Below, piece after piece: positions 16,024-26,445 of a DNA stretch of 64,000 nucleotides. The translations under genes and the position numbers were made by a program. Source of the DNA: JAXMCK01 sp046349395. GTDB taxonomy: Bacteria > Pseudomonadota > Alphaproteobacteria > Geminicoccales > Geminicoccaceae. Positions within the stretch are counted from its first letter, which is position 1. Each line of letters opens with the position of its first letter. The notes beneath the pieces were generated by a model. It saw nothing but the letters and a program-made list of their open reading frames with translations, was not told the origin of the DNA and made no database searches. The stretch spans positions 930,001 through 994,000 of the forward strand of contig JAXMCK010000004.1 in assembly GCA_046349395.1 (NCBI GenBank), given 5' to 3'.

Positions 16024-16626
16024 GTGGCGGGCAGTCGCCGGCTGATCGTCGGGATCTCGGGGGCCAGCGGCATCGTCTACGGGGTGCGTGTCCTGGAGCT
16101 GTTGCGGGACACGGACGTCGAGACACATCTCGTGGTGTCGCGCACGGCCGACCTGACCCGGGCGCACGAGCTCGACATGTCGGCACGCGAGCTGCGCAGC
16201 CTCGCCGACATCGTCTACCCGTCGACGGACATGGCGGCGGCGATCTCGAGCGGCTCCTTCAGGACCATGGGCATGATCGTCGCCCCTTGCTCGATGCGCA
16301 CGCTGGCCGAGATCGCCACCGGCGTGACGTCGAGTCTGGTGACGCGCGCAGCCGACGTCGTGCTTAAGGAGCGCCGCAAGCTCGTGCTGATGGTGCGCGA
16401 GACGCCGCTCACGATCATCCACCTGCGTAACATGCTGACCGTCACGGAGGCGGGTGCCGTGGTGATGCCGCCGGTGCCGGCCTTCTACAACCGGCCGTCC
16501 AGCATCGACGAGATGGTGACGAACTCCGTCTGCCGGGCTCTCGACCAGTTCGACATCGACATCGGCCGGCTCAAGCGCTGGGGCGAGGAACTGGGGCACG
16601 ACGCCGCCGCGGACGTTCCCGAGTAG
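16024..16626 (+). CDS. ubiX: Flavin prenyltransferase UbiX
   Basis: A 200-residue enzyme that prenylates FMN to make the cofactor of UbiD decarboxylases, used in ubiquinone synthesis. It starts LIVGISGASGIVYGVRVLELL, with the family GASG motif near residue 11. It also has the IVAPCSMRTLAEIA segment and the C-terminal MPPVPAFYNRPSS loop. The GTG at 16024 has GGAGG 5 nt upstream and is preferred over longer in-frame starts. The adjacent downstream gene is purA. Confidence 0.93.
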   Translation: MAGSRRLIVGISGASGIVYGVRVLELLRDTDVETHLVVSRTADLTRAHELDMSARELRSLADIVYPSTDMAAAISSGSFRTMGMIVAPCSMRTLAEIATGVTSSLVTRAADVVLKERRKLVLMVRETPLTIIHLRNMLTVTEAGAVVMPPVPAFYNRPSSIDEMVTNSVCRALDQFDIDIGRLKRWGEELGHDAAADVPE

Positions 16627-16686
16627 CCGGTGGCCTTGGCGGGCCGTCGGGTGTAGAGGCAGCCCGCCGCGGCGGGGAGGAATGCA

Positions 16687-17994
<1,308 letters not shown>

Positions 17995-18106
17995 TCTGCC
18001 ACAGAACCTTACCCAAAGGTCGGGTTGGCGGCGCGCCGCTTGACCCACGCGCCGACACAATCCTATGCCGGTCCGGCGTCGGGCCTCTCAACGCGGGATA
18101 CTCCGC

Positions 18107-18877
18107 ATGCGCGTGTGCATTCTGGCGGGCGGCCTCGGCTCCCGCCTCTCCGAGGAGACGGTTCTCAAGCCGAAACCGATGGTTGAAATCGGCGGCCGGC
18201 CGATCCTTTGGCATATCATGATGCATTACGCCCATTACGGGTACGAGGAATTCATCATCGCGCTCGGCTACAAGGGCGAATACATCAAGCGCTACATGGC
18301 CGATTATTGTTCACTCAACAGCGACCTGACCGTGGATCTGGGCACCGGCAAGGTCGAATCGCACGGCGCTCACGAGCGCAACTGGCGCGTCCATCTCGTC
18401 GACACCGGGCAGAACACGCAGACCGGTGGTCGCATCAAGCGGCTGGCACCCCATATCGGCAACGAAACCTTCATGCTGACCTGGGGGGATGGCGTTTCCA
18501 CCGTGGACCTCGACGCGCTCCTCGCTTTCCACCGCAGCCATGGGAAGCTCGCCACGGTGACGGCCGTCCGCCCACCCGCCCGGTTCGGCCGGATCGAGAT
18601 GGACGGCAATCGTGTGGTCAGCTTCGCCGAGAAGCCACAGATGGGCGAAGGCTGGATCAACGGCGCCTTCTTCGTGCTCGAGCCCGCCATCTTCGACTAT
18701 ATCGAAGGCGATCCGACGCACTTCGAGCGGGAGCCCTTGGAGACCTTGGCGCGCGAAGGCCAGCTGATGGCCTACCGCCACGAGGGCTTCTGGCAATGCA
18801 TGGATACCATCCGCGACCGCGTCCGGCTCGAAGAGCTCTGGGAAAGCGGCAACGCGCCCTGGAAATTGTGGAGCTGA
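18107..18877 (+). CDS. rfbF: Glucose-1-phosphate cytidylyltransferase
   Basis: A 256-residue nucleotidyltransferase that makes CDP-glucose from CTP and glucose-1-phosphate, the entry to CDP-deoxysugars. It has the nucleotide-binding AGGLGSRLSEET and KPKPMVEIGGRPILW motifs, plus YHxx-type HYAHYGYEEF and TWGDGVS. The RfbF-specific C-terminal KLWS ending fits. The ATG at 18107 is chosen because homology begins there. It begins a closely spaced gene set (4-nt gap to the SDR gene), though the expected CDP-glucose 4,6-dehydratase is not beside it. Confidence 0.9.
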   Translation: MRVCILAGGLGSRLSEETVLKPKPMVEIGGRPILWHIMMHYAHYGYEEFIIALGYKGEYIKRYMADYCSLNSDLTVDLGTGKVESHGAHERNWRVHLVDTGQNTQTGGRIKRLAPHIGNETFMLTWGDGVSTVDLDALLAFHRSHGKLATVTAVRPPARFGRIEMDGNRVVSFAEKPQMGEGWINGAFFVLEPAIFDYIEGDPTHFEREPLETLAREGQLMAYRHEGFWQCMDTIRDRVRLEELWESGNAPWKLWS

Positions 18878-18881
18878 GAAG

Positions 18882-19919
18882 ATGCGAGTCCTCGTCACCG
18901 GCCATGACGGCTATATCGGCCAGGTCCTCGTTCCTCTCCTGAAGGCGGCGGGGCACGAGCCGGTAGGTCTCGACAGCTTCTTCTTCGCCGGCTGTGATTT
19001 TCCGGGCCAGCCACGCGCCGAGCTGCCGGTGATCAACAGGGACGTCCGCGACGTCACCGCCCAGGATCTCGCCGGCTTCGATGCCGTGCTGCATCTGGCG
19101 GGACTCTCGAACGATCCTCTGGGCGATCTCGACGCCGAGCTGACCTACGACATCAATCTTCGGGGCTCGGTGCGCGTGGCGCAGCTGGCCAAGGCGGCCG
19201 GTGTCGAGCGGTTCGTGTTCGCCTCGTCCTGCAGCAACTACGGTGCTTCGGGCGACGACTATCTCGACGAGACGGGCGAGCTCAGCCCCGTCACGCCCTA
19301 CGCGAAGAGCAAGGTGATGGTCGAGGAGCAGGTAGCTCCGATGGCCGACGACAGCTTCACGCCCGTCTTCCTCCGCGCCGCTACCGCCTATGGCATGTCG
19401 TCGAAGTTGCGCGGCGATCTCGTCGTCAACAACCTGATCGGCTACGCGATCACGAGCGGCGAGGTGCTGATCAAGAGCGACGGGATGCCGTGGCGGCCGC
19501 TCGTCCATATCGAGGACATCGCGCGCGCCTATCTGGCTCTGCTGGAGGCGCCGGCGTCGGTGGTCCGCAACGAGGCCTTCAACGTCGGGAAGACGTCCGA
19601 GAACTATCGGGTGCGCGAGGTCGCCGACATGGTGGCCGAGATCGTGCCGAACTGCCGCGTGACCTATGCGCCGGGTGCCAGCCCCGACAAGCGCAACTAC
19701 AGGGTCAACTGCGACAAGATCCGACGGCTCGTCCCGGCCTACCAGCCGCAATGGACGCTGCGCCGAGGCATCGAGCAGATCTATGCCGCCTATCGCGACA
19801 CCGGCCTGACGGGGGCCGATTTCGCCGGGCCCCGCTACATGCGGCTTCAGCACATCCGCAACCTGATCGCCCGGGGCGAGCTTGACGGTGCGTTGCGCTG
19901 GAGGCGTGCCGCCGAATGA
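18882..19919 (+). CDS. Extended SDR sugar epimerase/dehydratase
   Basis: A 345-residue NAD(P)-dependent nucleotide-sugar enzyme. The Rossmann start is VLVTGHDGYIGQVL, with catalytic Ser in FASSCSNYGAS and the YxxxK pair in TPYAKSKVMVEE. LVHIEDIARAY is typical for epimerase/dehydratases. It lies 4 nt after rfbF and overlaps the methyltransferase gene by ATGA, so it probably acts on a CDP-sugar. Whether it is a 4,6-dehydratase, epimerase or reductase cannot be told from these motifs. Confidence 0.88.
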   Translation: MRVLVTGHDGYIGQVLVPLLKAAGHEPVGLDSFFFAGCDFPGQPRAELPVINRDVRDVTAQDLAGFDAVLHLAGLSNDPLGDLDAELTYDINLRGSVRVAQLAKAAGVERFVFASSCSNYGASGDDYLDETGELSPVTPYAKSKVMVEEQVAPMADDSFTPVFLRAATAYGMSSKLRGDLVVNNLIGYAITSGEVLIKSDGMPWRPLVHIEDIARAYLALLEAPASVVRNEAFNVGKTSENYRVREVADMVAEIVPNCRVTYAPGASPDKRNYRVNCDKIRRLVPAYQPQWTLRRGIEQIYAAYRDTGLTGADFAGPRYMRLQHIRNLIARGELDGALRWRRAAE

Positions 19920-21148
19920 GCGCCCAGCGGATCAAGGGCTGCCGATCCTGCGGATCGGCCGATCTTGAACTCTTTCTCCAGCTCGGTGACCTGCCGCTCT
20001 CCGACGGGTTCGTGGGCGACGCGGCCGCAGCGACGTCTGCACCGCGCTACCCGCTCGACGTGGCGTTCTGCACCCGCTGCGCCCTGGTCCAGATCCTCCA
20101 CACGGTGCCGCCCGAGGAGTTGTTCGGCGCGGACTATCCCTACTTCTCCTCCTTCACCGACGCGCTGCTGCGCCACAGCCGGGCCAATGTGGAAGCCCGC
20201 CTTGCCGAGCGGCGGCTGGGCAAGGACAGCCTGGTCGTCGAACTGGCGAGCAACGACGGCTACCTGCTGCAGTACTATCGGGACGCGGGGATACCGGTGC
20301 TGGGCATCGACCCGGCACCCGGGCCGGTGAAGGCGGCCCGTGAGAAAGGCATCGACACGATCGAGGCCTTTTTCGGCCTCGGCATCGCCAAGGAGTTGGC
20401 GACGGTCGGTCGCCGCGCCGACATCATCCACGGCAACAATGTCCTGGCCCACGTGGCCGATACCAACGGCTTCGTCGCCGGCATCGCCACCCTGCTGAAG
20501 CCCGACGGGCTGGTCGTGATCGAAGCGCCCTATGTTCGCGACCTGATCGATCACGGCGAGTTCGACACGATCTACCACGAGCATCTCTGCTACTTCTCGG
20601 CGACCGCGGCCGACGCTCTGTTCCGCCGGCACGGCCTCTATCTGAACCGGGTCGAGCGCCTCTCCATCCACGGTGGCTCGCTGCGCTATTTCGCGGAGCC
20701 GGTCGAGCACGTTGAAGAGTCCGTGCGGTCGCTCCTCGCCGAGGAGAAAGCACTGGGGCTCGATCGACCCGATTACTTCAGGAATTTTGCAAAGCAGGTC
20801 CAGGAGATCCGGCGGGCTCTGGGGGCCATGGTCGCCGACTTGGCAGGACAGGGAAAACGGATCGCCGGATACGGTGCCTCCGCCAAGGGAACCATTCTTC
20901 TCAACTTCTGCGATATCGGGCATGATGTGTTGGAATGGGTGGCGGATCGGAACGTGCACAAGCAGGGACGTTGGATTCCCGGTGTCGGCCTGCCGATCGT
21001 CGATCCGGCCCGGATCGAGCGCGACCACCCCGACGTCCTGCTCATAACGCCTTGGAACTTCAAGGAAGAGATCATGAGCCAGCAGGCGGCCCATGCCGCC
21101 CGCGGCGGTCGCTTCATCGTGCCGATACCGACGCCGGTCCTGATCTGA
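19916..21148 (+). CDS. Sugar C-methyltransferase with N-terminal zinc-binding domain (copy 1)
   Basis: A 410-residue SAM enzyme of the three-part C-methyltransferase family seen in branched deoxysugar synthesis. It has an N-terminal zinc site (CRSCGSADL, with CTRCALVQ near residue 57), a Rossmann SAM domain (LVVELASNDGYLLQY near residue 105) and a C-terminal domain (GYGASAKGTILLNF). It starts inside the SDR stop codon, so translation is coupled. The presumed role is adding a methyl branch to a nucleotide-linked keto-sugar. Confidence 0.87.
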   Translation: MSAQRIKGCRSCGSADLELFLQLGDLPLSDGFVGDAAAATSAPRYPLDVAFCTRCALVQILHTVPPEELFGADYPYFSSFTDALLRHSRANVEARLAERRLGKDSLVVELASNDGYLLQYYRDAGIPVLGIDPAPGPVKAAREKGIDTIEAFFGLGIAKELATVGRRADIIHGNNVLAHVADTNGFVAGIATLLKPDGLVVIEAPYVRDLIDHGEFDTIYHEHLCYFSATAADALFRRHGLYLNRVERLSIHGGSLRYFAEPVEHVEESVRSLLAEEKALGLDRPDYFRNFAKQVQEIRRALGAMVADLAGQGKRIAGYGASAKGTILLNFCDIGHDVLEWVADRNVHKQGRWIPGVGLPIVDPARIERDHPDVLLITPWNFKEEIMSQQAAHAARGGRFIVPIPTPVLI

Positions 21149-21285
21149 TGGTGACGGCAGCTCGGCCGGACCGCAGTCGGCACCCTGTTTCCAGCCGGTG
21201 TGCGTCGCTTTGGTCCAGTGCATCCGACCCTTCCACGTTATACAATATTCCTGCATATTCGTGTTTCGAGAGGGGTTCGGCGGCG

Positions 21286-21396
21286 ATGCGCAAGGTCCTC
21301 GCCCGCACATCATATCTGGGGTTCATCGCCGCTCGCCGATGGGCCTCCCAGCGCTGTCACGCCTTGTTCACCCGGTTGGAGCCTGTTTCGTCGTGA
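21286..21396 (+). CDS. Possible 36-residue leader protein coupled to the next methyltransferase
   Basis: A short reading frame starting MRKVLARTSYLGFIAARR, basic and partly hydrophobic. It has GAGAGGGG about 11 nt before its ATG, and its TGA overlaps the proposed GTG start of the downstream gene (GTGA at 21393-21396). It follows an unusually AT-rich stretch (about 21231-21265) that may be a promoter. No family is recognised. It could instead be a non-coding part of the 5' leader. Confidence 0.35.
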   Translation: MRKVLARTSYLGFIAARRWASQRCHALFTRLEPVSS

Positions 21397-22586
21397 CGCA
21401 GGAGTATCGACGCACGCTCTGCGCCGCGTGCGAAAGTGCAAGGTTGCGCAGCTTCTACCGGGTCGACAACATCCCGGTGCACAGCTGCCTGATGCTCGAC
21501 ACGCGCGAGGCGGCCCTCGCCTTCCCCAGGCGGGATCTGGAGCTCGGCTTCTGCGAGAGCTGCGGCTTCATCCAGAACGTCCTGTTCGACCCACACGTCC
21601 AGAGCTACTCGCCGGCCTACGAGGAGACACAGATCTTCTCGCCGCGGTTCCAGCGCTTCGTCGAAGAGATCTGCGACGACCAGGACCGGAAATACGGGCT
21701 CGCGGGCAAGACGGCGCTCGAGATCGGGTGCGGCAAGGGCGAGTTCCTCGTTGCCTTATGCGAGCGGACCGGCTGTGCCGGCATCGGCATCGACCCGGGT
21801 TACCGTCCCGAGCGGACGCAAAGTCCGGCTGCCGGCCGGCTCGACTTCATTCAGGACTTCTACGGTCCGAAGTACAAGCATCTGCAGGCGGACTATGTCT
21901 GCTGCCGTCACACGCTCGAGCATATCTCGGACGTACTCGACTTCATGAAGCTGGTTCGGGAATCGATCGGCGACCGGCCGAGTGTTGTCGTCTTTTTCGA
22001 GCTGCCGGACCAGGAGCGCGTGCTCATCGAGCGCGCCTTCTGGGACATCTACTACGAGCATGCGAGCTACTTCACCGGTGGCTCGCTGGCCCGACTGTTC
22101 CGGCGGACGGGATTTGACGTCACGGATCTCTGGAAGGCCTATGACGGCCAGTATCTGATGCTCGAAGCCCGGCCGACTGCGGGTCCGACGGAGCCCGATC
22201 TCGCCGCCGAGGACGATCTCGAGCGCACCGCGCGCCAGGTGGCGAGCTTCGAGACGGACATCCGCCGGCATCTGAGCGGCCTTCGCGCCGACGTCGAGCG
22301 CTGGCGGGCGGAAGGCAAGCGGATCGCCATCTGGGGCTCGGGCTCCAAGGCCGTCTCTTACCTGACCACACTGGGCCTCGCCGATCAGATCGACTCGGTC
22401 GTCGACATCAATCCGCACAAATGGGGCAAATTCCTGGCCGGTGCCGGCAACGAGATCGTCTCGCCCGAGAGCCTGGAGCGGTCGAGGCCCGACGTCGTCG
22501 TCGTGATGAATGCGATCTATCTCGACGAGATCGGGCGCGATCTCGAACGTCGCGGGCTACGGCCGATCCTCAAGGGCCTGAGCTGA
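21393..22586 (+). CDS. Methyltransferase of the sugar C-methyltransferase type (copy 2)
   Basis: About 397 residues. An N-terminal zinc site (LCAACES, then FCESCGFIQN) is followed by a SAM domain (ALEIGCGKGEFLVAL) and a C-terminal GSGSKAVSYLTTL domain like that of copy 1. DYVCCRHTLEHISD and FFELPD are typical for this group. The GTG at 21393 is preferred because the zinc domain begins at once; an ATG at 21339 is in frame. It is divergent from copy 1 rather than a recent duplicate. It may methylate a different sugar or act with the glycosyltransferases. Confidence 0.8.
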   Translation: MTQEYRRTLCAACESARLRSFYRVDNIPVHSCLMLDTREAALAFPRRDLELGFCESCGFIQNVLFDPHVQSYSPAYEETQIFSPRFQRFVEEICDDQDRKYGLAGKTALEIGCGKGEFLVALCERTGCAGIGIDPGYRPERTQSPAAGRLDFIQDFYGPKYKHLQADYVCCRHTLEHISDVLDFMKLVRESIGDRPSVVVFFELPDQERVLIERAFWDIYYEHASYFTGGSLARLFRRTGFDVTDLWKAYDGQYLMLEARPTAGPTEPDLAAEDDLERTARQVASFETDIRRHLSGLRADVERWRAEGKRIAIWGSGSKAVSYLTTLGLADQIDSVVDINPHKWGKFLAGAGNEIVSPESLERSRPDVVVVMNAIYLDEIGRDLERRGLRPILKGLS

Positions 22587-22587
22587 G

Positions 22588-23838
22588 ATGGCGGCGCAGT
22601 CGCCGACAGAGCCCATGCCGATCCGCCCCCCACGGCTTGTGCAGGGGAGCAGGCCCGTTCATGTCCTGCCTCGCCGTGTGCTCGTCGTGGCGCCACAGCC
22701 CTTCTACGCACCTCGTGGCACCCCGATCGCCGTCCGCTACGTCGTCACCGCCCTGCGCGAGTTGGGGATCGAGGTCGATCTCCTGACATTTCCGTTGGGC
22801 GAGCGCGTCGACATCGACGGCGTGCGGATCCTCCGGGCGGCCAATCCGCTGGGCGTCAACCACGTCGCCGTCGGGTTCTCGCCGGCGAAGCTGGCGCTCG
22901 ACGCGAGCCTGTTCCGCGACCTCGTCCACCTGCTGCGCACCGGCGACTACGACGTCGTGCACGCGATCGAGGAGGCGGCCTACTTCACGGCGTTGACGCC
23001 GGGCCTGCGTCGGCCGCCGATGATCTACGACATGGCGTCGTCCATTCCCGACGAGCTGCGCTCCGTGAAGGTGCTCGGATCGGGGGCGGTGCGGCCGTTC
23101 CTGCGGCTTCTGGAGCGACGGGTCTGTCGCCGGTCGCGTTTCGTCATCTGCAGCGCCGGGCTCGCCTCGACGGTCGTGGCGGCCGGCAAGGACATCCCGT
23201 TCGCGGAGTGGCGGTTTCCCGCCATGCGCCCCAGCGCTACGCCGGCAGCGGTGGCCGAGCTTCGCGCCCGTCTCGGTCTGGCGCCCGAGATGCGCGTCGT
23301 CCTCTATGCCGGCACTTTCGCCGCCTATCAGGGGCTCGAACTGCTGCTCGGCGGGGTCAAGGACCTGCTGGCGAGTGAGCCCGATGTCGCCGTCGTCTGC
23401 GTCGGCGCCGGCAAGGAAGAAGAGATCACGGCGGCAAGACGGACACTGGGCCTCGTCGACGAGACCAGGGCGTTCCTGCTGCCTCGCGTGCCGCGCAGCG
23501 AGCTCGATGCCTTCTTCGTCCTGGCCGACGTGCTCGTCTCGTGCCGCGGCAAGGGGCTGAACTCACCGCTCAAGGTTTTCGACTACCTCGCCGTCGGTAA
23601 GCCGATCGTCGCCAACGACGTAGCGGCGCACCGTGCCGTCCTGGACGAGACGACGGCGATCCTCGTCGACTCCAATCCCACCGCGTTCAACGAGGGCATC
23701 CTGCGCGTGCTCCGCGAGCCTTTCGTCGCCGCCCGGCTGGCGGCGGCCTGCCGTACCTACGCGGATGCGCATCTGAGCTGGCCGAGCTTCGTCAACCTCA
23801 TCCGCAACGCCTACGAGACCGCTGCGCGTCCCTATTGA
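22588..23838 (+). CDS. Glycosyltransferase family 4 (GT-B fold)
   Basis: A 416-residue glycosyltransferase. The N-terminal domain has VAPQPFYAPRGTPIAVRYV, a donor/acceptor loop typical for GT4-like enzymes. The C-terminal domain has VVLYAGTFAAYQGLELLL and, in place of the usual E(x)7E, a SPLKVFDYLAVGKPIVAND segment. The ATG at 22588 lies 1 nt after the preceding stop. It probably adds a sugar to a lipid-linked glycan on the cytoplasmic face of the membrane; donor and acceptor are unknown. Confidence 0.86.
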   Translation: MAAQSPTEPMPIRPPRLVQGSRPVHVLPRRVLVVAPQPFYAPRGTPIAVRYVVTALRELGIEVDLLTFPLGERVDIDGVRILRAANPLGVNHVAVGFSPAKLALDASLFRDLVHLLRTGDYDVVHAIEEAAYFTALTPGLRRPPMIYDMASSIPDELRSVKVLGSGAVRPFLRLLERRVCRRSRFVICSAGLASTVVAAGKDIPFAEWRFPAMRPSATPAAVAELRARLGLAPEMRVVLYAGTFAAYQGLELLLGGVKDLLASEPDVAVVCVGAGKEEEITAARRTLGLVDETRAFLLPRVPRSELDAFFVLADVLVSCRGKGLNSPLKVFDYLAVGKPIVANDVAAHRAVLDETTAILVDSNPTAFNEGILRVLREPFVAARLAAACRTYADAHLSWPSFVNLIRNAYETAARPY

Positions 23839-23844
23839 GGCACT

Positions 23845-24789
23845 TCAGCGGACGAAGTGACCCGGCGCTGCGCCGAACACCCTGAACTTCACCCGCTCCG
23901 CCAGGCTCACCACCGCCGGAAACGGTACGGCCACGAGGTCGACGGCGACACGAATGCTGTTCCAGTTCGAGAACCACCAGCGTCGGAGCACGTGCCGGCA
24001 GGCGGCACGCTCCGCCGGGTCGAGCGGCTCGGCCGCGACGAGCTTCGCGTACTCCCTGTACAGGGTCAGGGTCGGCAGGTTGCGTTCGCGCGAGCGGCGC
24101 GCATCGTGCCAGCTGAGCCGCGCCTTCGCCGTTTTCTGCTGGCGCGTGTAGCGACCGGGATGCTCACGCATCTGGACCAGCGGCTCGGGAAGCTGCAGCA
24201 GTCGTCCGCGCAGCGCCATTTGGGCCAGGAAGGCGCGGTCGGCACCGTGGAAGCTGGCGTGGAGGAGCGAGCCCTGCATCGCACGGCGACGCACCATGCC
24301 GAAGAAGTCGACCACGGAATGCGAGCGCAGGATCATGGCCGCCAGCCGCTCGGACGGACGCGGACCGCCCGCGTACTGCAGCACCGTCGCGTAGAGGCCC
24401 AGCCGCTTGCCTTGCGAGTCGATATAGTCGACCACGGTGTTCGCCAGCACGGCGTCGGGTGCCGCATCGAGGGCGGCGACCGTGGCCGCCACGTAGCCCG
24501 GCTGGATCCGGTCGTCGTGCGCCAGCCACTTGAAGTAGGTACCCCTCCCCCGTTCCCAGGCGAGATTGTAGTTCGGAGCAGCCCCGAGATTGGTCTCGTT
24601 GCGGACATATTTCACGCGCGGATCGGCAGCAGCGTGATCCTGCGCGATGGCGGACGTCCGGTCCGTCGAGGCATTGTCCTGAACCAGCAATTCGAGATCG
24701 TCGAAGGTCTGAGCGCGGACGGAGCTGATGGCATCGTCCAGGAAGTTCTCGCCGTTGAACACCGGCAAGCCAATGCTGACGCGAGGCAT
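23845..24789 (-). CDS. Glycosyltransferase family 2 (GT-A fold)
   Basis: A 314-residue GT2 enzyme. VSIGLPVFNGENFLDDAI begins the fold, with the DNASTDRT loop, and the metal-binding acidic motif is LAHDDR near residue 92. No transmembrane segments are obvious. It is convergent with the GT4 gene (6-nt gap) and divergent from the flippase, so it is not in the same transcript as rfbF. It likely transfers a sugar to the same glycan. Confidence 0.87.
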   Translation of the reverse strand: MPRVSIGLPVFNGENFLDDAISSVRAQTFDDLELLVQDNASTDRTSAIAQDHAAADPRVKYVRNETNLGAAPNYNLAWERGRGTYFKWLAHDDRIQPGYVAATVAALDAAPDAVLANTVVDYIDSQGKRLGLYATVLQYAGGPRPSERLAAMILRSHSVVDFFGMVRRRAMQGSLLHASFHGADRAFLAQMALRGRLLQLPEPLVQMREHPGRYTRQQKTAKARLSWHDARRSRERNLPTLTLYREYAKLVAAEPLDPAERAACRHVLRRWWFSNWNSIRVAVDLVAVPFPAVVSLAERVKFRVFGAAPGHFVR

Positions 24790-24887
24790 TACGAGGCCCG
24801 TTCTGGTCTAAACGATAGGATCGTCGTTGATATGGCTCGGCGCAGGCGAGCCTCTAGCACAGCTCCCTCCGGCTCCGCGAACGACGA

Positions 24888-26351
24888 ATGAGCGTCGGCC
24901 GTTCGCTGAGCCTAGGGGCTCTCGTCCTCACCGTCGGCAGGGTCGCGACGATCGGGCTCAGCCTGCTGGCGATCGCGGTCATGACGCGCGCCGCCTCGGT
25001 CGCCGACTTCGGCCAGTTCCGCACAGCAATGGCGTTCCTGTCGAACGCGATGAGCATCGGCACGCTGGGCGTGAATGCGATCCTGGTCCGGGAGATTTCG
25101 CGACCGGACGCGCCGCAGAGTGCGATCCTCGGGGCCGCCGTGGTGCTGCGGCTGATCGTGACGTCGACGGCTCTGGTGCTCGCCACCCTGCTGGCGCTTG
25201 TCCTGCCACTGGACGCGCCGACCCGCATCGCCGTTGCGGTCGGTGCGGTCGGTTTCGTCGCCTACGCCATCCACACGATGCTGATCGGGCTGTTCCAGCA
25301 GAAGCTCGACCAGCGCGGCTCCGTTCTGGCGGAAGTCACGGGCGGGGTGGCCTTCCTGCTTTTGGTGCTTCTCCTGGCGCTTCTGCAGCTCGCCAACGCC
25401 GTGACGCTGATCGCCATGCAGGCGATCGCCTACTTGATCACGATCACCATCACCTGGCGGGCGGCCCAGCGGCTGCAGCGCTTCCACCTGCGCGTCGATA
25501 CCGAGCGTTGGCGAGCCTTCCTGATTGCCGGAGCACCCATCGCCATCACCGGCATCATGCAGGTGATCTACTACCGGAGCGACACGATCTTCCTGGCCCT
25601 GTGGAAGGGCCCCGAGAGTGTCGGCATCTACGGCGTGCCGGCCCGCATCACCGACGGTGTGGTCGGCCTCATCTACGTGTTCATCGGCATGGTGACGCCG
25701 CTCTTGGCACGCCACGCCCGCGGCAGCATGCCGGAGTACCGCGATACCCTCGACAACGCCCTGCGCGCTCTGGCTGTCGGAACGGTGGGCGCGATCGTCA
25801 TCCTCTGGTCGTTCGCACCCGAGTTCGTCCGGGTAGTCGGTGGTGCAGCCTATCTGGACGGCGTGCCCGCCTTGCGGATCCTGGCCCTGCTCGTCTTCGT
25901 GAGCCCGCTCGGCATGATGATGCGGGACGCCTCCACGGCGGTCGACGCCCAGCATCGCCTGATCATGGGCTATGTCGTTGCCCTCGTCGTGGCGCTTGCG
26001 GCCTACGCCTTGGCGATTCCCGCCTACGGAGCAGCGGGTGCCGCCATGGCGGTCGTAGTCGGCGAAGCGACCGGATGTGCGTGGGCCGCCTCGATCGCCA
26101 TCCGCTCGTCCGGCTGGAGCCCTCGCCTTCGCGGTCCGCTCGTCGCGATCCTGCTGGGCATCTGCACGATCGTGCTCCTCGGCTGGATGGCCGAGAATGG
26201 TTACGGCCTCGTCCTGCGCTTCCTGGCCGGGATGGCGGTCTACGGCGGTGGCCTCTTCGTGACCGGCACTATTCACCGAGCAGACGTCCTGGCGCTGGCC
26301 GGACGATCGGCCAAGCCGAAGTCCGGGTCCGCACCGCGCCCGATCCCGTGA
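24888..26351 (+). CDS. Oligosaccharide flippase (Wzx/MATE-like)
   Basis: A 487-residue membrane protein with about 12-14 hydrophobic segments, typical for polysaccharide flippases. It starts LGALVLTVGRVATIGLSLL, with the YYRSDTIFLALWKG segment near residue 230, where flippases carry a charged helix. It would move undecaprenyl-linked glycan units across the inner membrane. Its place beside two glycosyltransferases and the CDP-sugar genes supports this. No Wzy polymerase is seen in the window. Confidence 0.87.
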   Translation: MSVGRSLSLGALVLTVGRVATIGLSLLAIAVMTRAASVADFGQFRTAMAFLSNAMSIGTLGVNAILVREISRPDAPQSAILGAAVVLRLIVTSTALVLATLLALVLPLDAPTRIAVAVGAVGFVAYAIHTMLIGLFQQKLDQRGSVLAEVTGGVAFLLLVLLLALLQLANAVTLIAMQAIAYLITITITWRAAQRLQRFHLRVDTERWRAFLIAGAPIAITGIMQVIYYRSDTIFLALWKGPESVGIYGVPARITDGVVGLIYVFIGMVTPLLARHARGSMPEYRDTLDNALRALAVGTVGAIVILWSFAPEFVRVVGGAAYLDGVPALRILALLVFVSPLGMMMRDASTAVDAQHRLIMGYVVALVVALAAYALAIPAYGAAGAAMAVVVGEATGCAWAASIAIRSSGWSPRLRGPLVAILLGICTIVLLGWMAENGYGLVLRFLAGMAVYGGGLFVTGTIHRADVLALAGRSAKPKSGSAPRPIP

Positions 26352-26445
26352 CGTAACGAGCACCGACGCCCGACGGCTAGGATCGGCTGCGCGCCGTTGG
26401 TCTTCTGGAGGATCCGAGCGAGCCGCGTCCGATCCTTCCGTCTGG

